The notes beneath the pieces were generated by a model. It was not told where the DNA came from. It saw only the letters and a program-made list of their open reading frames with translations, and searched no databases. This document shows positions 12,092-15,446 of a stretch of 15,446 bases of DNA, in pieces. The stretch spans positions 1 through 15,446 of the forward strand of contig CAZELH010000017.1 of the NCBI GenBank assembly GCA_964513095.1. Reading direction: 5' to 3'. The DNA is from JBDKGD01 sp964513095 (GTDB lineage Bacteria; Patescibacteriota; Minisyncoccia; UBA6257; 2-01-FULL-56-20). Numbering within the stretch: position 1 is the first letter of the stretch; each line of letters opens with the position of its first letter. The position numbers and the translations under genes are program-made.

Positions 12092-14170
12092 ATGTTCTCC
12101 CTCTCCTCTTCCTACAAACCAGACGGCGATCAACCCCAAGCAATTAAAAAATTAAGTGCGGGAGTAAAAGCACATCTTAAAAATCAAACACTTCTTGGTG
12201 TAACGGGATCGGGAAAGACATTTACGATGGCAAACATCATCGAAGGGTTACAAATGCCCGCGCTCATCATCTCGCACAACAAAACTCTTGCGGGCCAGCT
12301 CTACCAAGAAATGCGCGATTTTTTTCCCACTAACGCTGTTTCCTACTTCGTTTCATACTACGACTACTATCAACCAGAAGCCTACATCCCCTCATCAGAC
12401 ACCTATATAGAGAAAGAATCGAGTATTAATGACACCATAGACAAATTGCGTCTCCGCGCCACCGCCAACATCATGACCCGTCGCGATGTCGTTGTCGTTG
12501 CATCGGTCTCTTGTATTTACAACCTTGGCTCACCCGCCGATTATGGACACTCTATATTAGAAATTCGAAGAGATACTCCCATTCAATTCATCGATATTGC
12601 TCGCCGACTCGTTGAACTGCAATACGAACGAGCGGAGTTCGAATTCACCCGTGGCACCTTTCGTATTCGTGGCACATACATAGACATCTACCCCGCCTAT
12701 GAAGATTTTGCCTACCGAATAAGCACCAATCTCGCCGGCAGTGTCGAAACGATTACAAAAATAAATCCAACCGACGGCACCCAGATAGAAATATCTCCCG
12801 AGGATCAAAGTGGCATTATCATCTATCCCGCCAAACATTACATTGCCGATAAAAAATCGATTACCGAAGGAGAAAAAGCAATTCGAAAAGATTTAAAAAT
12901 TGAATACGACGCCTTAAAAAAAGCGGGGAAAATCGCCGAAGCCGATAGACTATTGCGAAAAGTAAACTACGACCTCGAGATGATCAAAGAAGTAGGCTAC
13001 GTCGGCGGTATCGAAAACTACTCTCGATACTTTGACGGCAGAAAACCGGGTGCTCCACCATACACATTAATAGACTACTTCCGCGCCGCCTACGGAAATG
13101 ATTTTTTGGTCTTCGTGGATGAATCACACATGAGTATTCCGCAAATTCGCGGGATGTTTAATGGTGACCAAGCGCGCAAAAAAACATTGATAGAGTTTGG
13201 ATTCCGCTTAAAAAGCGCGCTCGATAACCGCCCAATGCAATTTCACGAATTCTACGATGCTATCCCCCAATTCATTTACGTCTCCGCGACCCCCAATGAC
13301 TGGGAAAAAGAACTCTCGCAAAAAGACGCGGGAACACACAAATTCAAAGAACACGCCGGCATCGTAGAACAACTCATCCGCCCAACCGGCATCGTTGACC
13401 CACAAATAGAAGTACGCCCCGCCAAAGATGAAATTCCCGATTTAGTAAAAGAAATTAAAATTCGCGTGGCAAAAAAAGAGCGCGTCCTCGTTACCACCCT
13501 CACCAAAAAAACTGCCGAAGATCTCAAATACTATCTCGACAATGAAAAAGATGCGGATGGCAAACCAGCGATTAAATCCGCATACCTCCACTCCGACGTC
13601 CACACACTAGAACGCTCGGACATCTTGGACGGACTTCGCAAAAATGAATTCGACGCCTTAATCGGCGTAAACCTCCTGCGCGAAGGACTCGATCTTCCCG
13701 AGGTAACACTCGTTGCAATCCTCGACGCCGATCGCGAAGGATTTTTGCGATCCCACACGTCACTCGTCCAGACAATGGGCCGTGCCGCTCGCAACGTCGA
13801 TGGCATCGTCATCCTCTATGCCGATGTAGTCACCGGCTCAATGAAATCGGCGATGGAAGAAATAGCGCGAAGGCGAACCGTCCAGCTTGCCTACAACAAA
13901 AAACACGGCATCACTCCACAAACAATTATCAAACCGGTTCGCGAACGAATCGTGAAAAAAGAAGATGAAGTAGAAGATTTCATCAACCGCTCATCACAAG
14001 AGTTGCCAAGCAATGTGGAACTAAACACGATAGACGGCCAAGCCTTAACGCCTTACGACACGAAAAAAATGATTAAAAAATTGGAAAGCGAAATGCGCCG
14101 TGCCGCCGACAACCTTCAATTCGAAGTTGCCATCCGCATCCGCGACAAGATAAGAGAGCTCAAGAAATAA
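12092..14170 (+). CDS. uvrB: Excinuclease ABC subunit B
   Basis: UvrB is the damage-verifying helicase-like subunit of nucleotide excision repair. It receives DNA from UvrA and recruits UvrC. The protein is 692 aa, slightly longer than the usual 660-680. Walker A is GVTGSGKT (36-43). The beta-hairpin region YYDYYQPEAYIPSSDTYIEK is at about 89-108. The Walker B DESH lies in VFVDESHMSIPQIRG and the motif SATP follows. The C-terminal helicase motifs NLLREGLDLPEV and QTMGRAARN are intact. A UVR domain that binds UvrC occupies about the last 40 residues. No SD is present, and only a one-base gap separates the ATG from a heptad repeat. No terminator was found before the next gene's promoter. Confidence 0.98.
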   Translation: MFSLSSSYKPDGDQPQAIKKLSAGVKAHLKNQTLLGVTGSGKTFTMANIIEGLQMPALIISHNKTLAGQLYQEMRDFFPTNAVSYFVSYYDYYQPEAYIPSSDTYIEKESSINDTIDKLRLRATANIMTRRDVVVVASVSCIYNLGSPADYGHSILEIRRDTPIQFIDIARRLVELQYERAEFEFTRGTFRIRGTYIDIYPAYEDFAYRISTNLAGSVETITKINPTDGTQIEISPEDQSGIIIYPAKHYIADKKSITEGEKAIRKDLKIEYDALKKAGKIAEADRLLRKVNYDLEMIKEVGYVGGIENYSRYFDGRKPGAPPYTLIDYFRAAYGNDFLVFVDESHMSIPQIRGMFNGDQARKKTLIEFGFRLKSALDNRPMQFHEFYDAIPQFIYVSATPNDWEKELSQKDAGTHKFKEHAGIVEQLIRPTGIVDPQIEVRPAKDEIPDLVKEIKIRVAKKERVLVTTLTKKTAEDLKYYLDNEKDADGKPAIKSAYLHSDVHTLERSDILDGLRKNEFDALIGVNLLREGLDLPEVTLVAILDADREGFLRSHTSLVQTMGRAARNVDGIVILYADVVTGSMKSAMEEIARRRTVQLAYNKKHGITPQTIIKPVRERIVKKEDEVEDFINRSSQELPSNVELNTIDGQALTPYDTKKMIKKLESEMRRAADNLQFEVAIRIRDKIRELKK

Positions 14171-14197
14171 CGCTAAAAATAAGGGTTTTTAAGGGTA

Positions 14198-14227
14198 TTG
14201 ACAAAATAGCATATTTTATGCTATAAT
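14198..14227 (+). promoter_or_regulatory. Strong promoter of the 95-aa gene with an embedded palindrome
   Basis: TTGACA (14198-14203), 18 bp, then TATAAT (14222-14227): both hexamers are consensus. The spacer and -10 edge hold the palindrome TAGCATA-TTT-TATGCTA (14207-14223), a possible operator. The leader is about 70 nt and ends with AAAGGAG (14293-14299), 6 nt before the ATG. Confidence 0.85.
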
Positions 14228-14305
14228 ATAAAGAGTAATTGAGCTCTGCACACGCGTAGATAATCAATTCGTATTGATAACCCAAAAAACTGAAAGGAGC
14301 ATAGT

Positions 14306-14593
14306 ATGCCAGGAGCACTTCACCGCGGGAGAATTTTTTCCATCTTAAAAAGAGCCGAGGAGCGCGGGAAATTCTTCAACGCCAAAAAGGCAATTGAGGA
14401 TTTCCGGAAAAAATTGGAATTCAACTTCAAGAAACTCGAAGAGTTTCTTGAAAATAAAAATAAAACGATCACGGCAGGGGTTAATACAATCTACGACCCC
14501 ATAAAAAATGAATGGTTTTATTTCACCTCGCAAGAATACGAGGAAATGAAAGCGATTCATGAAAAGAGCGTTGAAACGTCCTCCTCAACCTAA
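14306..14593 (+). CDS. Hypothetical 95-aa basic, helical protein
   Basis: I do not recognise this 95-aa protein. It begins MPGALHRGRIFSILKR. It is Lys/Glu-rich from about 15 to 55 with heptad-like spacing (RKKLEFNFKKLEEFLENKN), suggesting a helical hairpin or coiled coil. The second half has an aromatic stretch NEWFYFTSQEYEEM, then a Ser/Thr-rich tail. It has no membrane helix or cysteine. The start is fixed by the SD AAAGGAG at 14293-14299. It has a consensus promoter and a terminator with a TTCG loop, so it should be strongly expressed as its own unit. It lies between uvrB and uvrA, but nothing in the sequence links it to repair. Confidence 0.8.
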   Translation: MPGALHRGRIFSILKRAEERGKFFNAKKAIEDFRKKLEFNFKKLEEFLENKNKTITAGVNTIYDPIKNEWFYFTSQEYEEMKAIHEKSVETSSST

Positions 14594-14605
14594 CTACCAC
14601 CCCCT

Positions 14606-14637
14606 ACCACCAAGTTCGCTTGGTGGTTTTCTTTTTG
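14606..14637 (+). terminator. Terminator of the 95-aa gene
   Basis: The perfect 9-bp stem ACCACCAAG/CTTGGTGGT closes on a TTCG tetraloop and is followed by a T-rich run. It starts 12 nt after the stop codon. Confidence 0.93.
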
Positions 14638-14778
14638 TACAACAAAAACAAAGCTGTTTCGGAAAATATAGCATCAAAGCAAACTTGCAAGATTTCCCCG
14701 TCCATTGGTATTGAGCGTAAGACTTGGGCTAGCGCCCCCGGAGCGCTCTCAAAAAAAGAGACTGGACAAAATACAAAA

Positions 14779-14905
14779 AAAGACCGGGTGTCGGAGTTTA
14801 GAAATCTATCGGAAAGTAAAATTGAGCACAATTTTACTTGAGATGAAAGCAGCTATTTTTGCAAAAATAGCATGCTGGTTTTAAAACTCCGACAGTACGG
14901 TCTTT
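14779..14905. other. Multi-branched inverted-repeat element upstream of uvrA, possible structured RNA
   Basis: Four nested or side-by-side stems fold this 127-bp stretch. The outer stem is AAAGACCG/CGGTCTTT (14779-14786 with 14898-14905). The second is GTCGGAGTTT/AAACTCCGAC (14790-14799 with 14884-14893). Inside are a perfect 11-bp hairpin (14814-14824 with 14829-14839, loop AGCA) and a palindromic arm (14848-14876) of 8 plus 4 bp. The result is a three-way junction. Read on the minus strand, the outer stem ends directly in seven T, terminator-like. I see no clear promoter for it in either direction. The rest of the 14638-14956 gap has a small AGCGC/GCGCT hairpin (14731-14747), the uvrA promoter and no gene. 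Confidence 0.65.
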
Positions 14906-14927
14906 GGGATAGCTCCCCTTGCCCAAA
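14903..14927. other. Inverted repeat overlapping the uvrA -35
   Basis: TTTGGG (14903-14908) and CCCAAA (14922-14927) form a 6-bp stem. Three of its bases are shared with the outer stem of the adjacent element, so the two pairings exclude each other. The right arm overlaps the candidate uvrA -35. Confidence 0.4.
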
Positions 14928-14948
14928 CGATAGGAAAAACCGTATAAT
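14919..14948 (+). promoter_or_regulatory. uvrA promoter, leaderless type
   Basis: TTGCCC (14919-14924), 18 bp, then a consensus TATAAT (14943-14948). The -10 ends 8 nt before the uvrA ATG, so the mRNA should begin at or next to the start codon. No SD is present. Confidence 0.7.
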
Positions 14949-14956
14949 AGTCAGTC

Positions 14957-15446
14957 ATGTCAAAACCCCACACAGACACCATAAAAATCCGCGGAGCTCG
15001 CCAACATAACCTGAAAAACATCTCATTAGAGATCCCCAAAAACCAACTCGTCGTCTTTACGGGTGTTTCAGGGTCTGGAAAATCCAGCCTTGCCTTCGAC
15101 ACGATCTACGCCGAAGGGCAACGCAGATACGTAGAATCCCTGTCTGCCTACGCTCGCCAATTTTTAGGCGTGATGGACAAACCAGACGTCGACGCTATCG
15201 AAGGTCTCTCCCCTTCAATCTCTATCGACCAAAAAACGGTAACCCACAACCCCCGTTCTACGGTCGGCACGATCACCGAAGTCTACGACCTGTTGCGACT
15301 TATTTTCGCGCGCATCGGCCACCCACACTGTCCCAATGATGGCACGGAAATTACCAAGCTTTCGACCGACGAAATTATCTCAAAAATTCTGGACGTCATG
15401 CGCGAAACGGTATCGCCAAAAAATGCGGGCGTACAACAATTCACAC
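14957..15446 (+). CDS. uvrA: Excinuclease ABC subunit A, N-terminal part (partial)
   Basis: UvrA is the ABC-type ATPase that finds DNA damage and loads UvrB. About 163 residues are visible before the window ends. The start MSKPHTDTIKIRGARQHNLK is typical of the family. The first Walker A is GVSGSGKSS (about 36-44), followed by LAFDTIYAEGQRRYVESLS and YARQFLG. The blocks GLSPSISIDQKT and NPRSTVGTITEVYDLLRLIFARIG are conserved UvrA segments. After IGHPHCP the sequence reads NDGTEI, so the CxxC pair found in many UvrA proteins at this point is absent, as in some relatives. The reading frame is open to the window edge. It was found by direct translation, since no stop lies within the window. Confidence 0.97.
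   Translation, partial: MSKPHTDTIKIRGARQHNLKNISLEIPKNQLVVFTGVSGSGKSSLAFDTIYAEGQRRYVESLSAYARQFLGVMDKPDVDAIEGLSPSISIDQKTVTHNPRSTVGTITEVYDLLRLIFARIGHPHCPNDGTEITKLSTDEIISKILDVMRETVSPKNAGVQQFT

Noticed and set aside
14604..14831. 75-aa minus-strand ORF in the uvrA upstream gap
   Set aside because: It runs through the terminator of the 95-aa gene and into the structured element, has no ribosome site, and the protein looks like translated repeat and hairpin DNA.
14779..14905. Miniature transposon with target-site duplication
   Set aside because: The outer inverted repeats fit, but the flanks (A-run on the left, TTGGGAT on the right) do not form a direct duplication. Left open as one option only.
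14638..14956. Known RNA class (tRNA, tmRNA, 6S RNA, riboswitch) or integron attC site
   Set aside because: No acceptor/anticodon arms, no tag-peptide frame, no long single hairpin with a central bubble, and no attC core sites were seen. The element is reported as unclassified.

Overview
The window looks like part of a Patescibacteria (Candidate Phyla Radiation) genome, probably Parcubacteria-like. The grounds are compact genes, a standard code with TGA used as stop, core genes that mostly lack a Shine-Dalgarno (SD) site, and intergenic palindromes built on GCCTGCC/GGCAGG. The organism call is an inference from style, not from a marker-gene tree. A run of 100 N (6601-6700) marks a scaffold join, so linkage between the dcd and groEL sides is not proven.

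Left side (1-6600): the 3' end of metK (+) meets, at a shared bidirectional terminator, a minus-strand pair of htpX and a DUF1189-like membrane protein. Next come a palindromic repeat, lemA, a small unknown gene (121 aa), a 435-aa unknown protein, and a tight dcd-thyA-folA operon. That operon could turn dCTP into dTMP and recycle the folate by-product.

Right side (6701-15446): groES-groEL sits under a near-consensus sigma70 promoter with a CIRCE operator. Diverging from it is an 80-aa unknown gene. Then follow trxB, an exported DsbA-like oxidoreductase and a 187-aa unknown gene (all minus), then uvrB, a 95-aa unknown gene and the start of uvrA (all plus). The two nucleotide excision repair genes are therefore close neighbours.

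The most notable signals are in expression architecture and intergenic DNA. (1) The four small unknown genes are each self-contained cassettes with promoter, leader, clear SD and U-tract terminator. The core genes lack an SD, and several have a -10 hexamer only 7-9 nt before the ATG, implying leaderless mRNAs. (2) TAG/TAA triplets recur every 7 nt from the stop codons of trxB and the DsbA-like gene, placing a stop in each frame, and a five-unit heptad array abuts the uvrB start. (3) A roughly 127-bp multi-branched inverted-repeat element lies just upstream of the uvrA promoter. (4) A dispersed palindrome family has three members, two of which differ only by transitions. (5) Hairpins swallow the stop codons of groEL and lemA. 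No CRISPR array, tRNA, rRNA, transposase or phage gene was seen.
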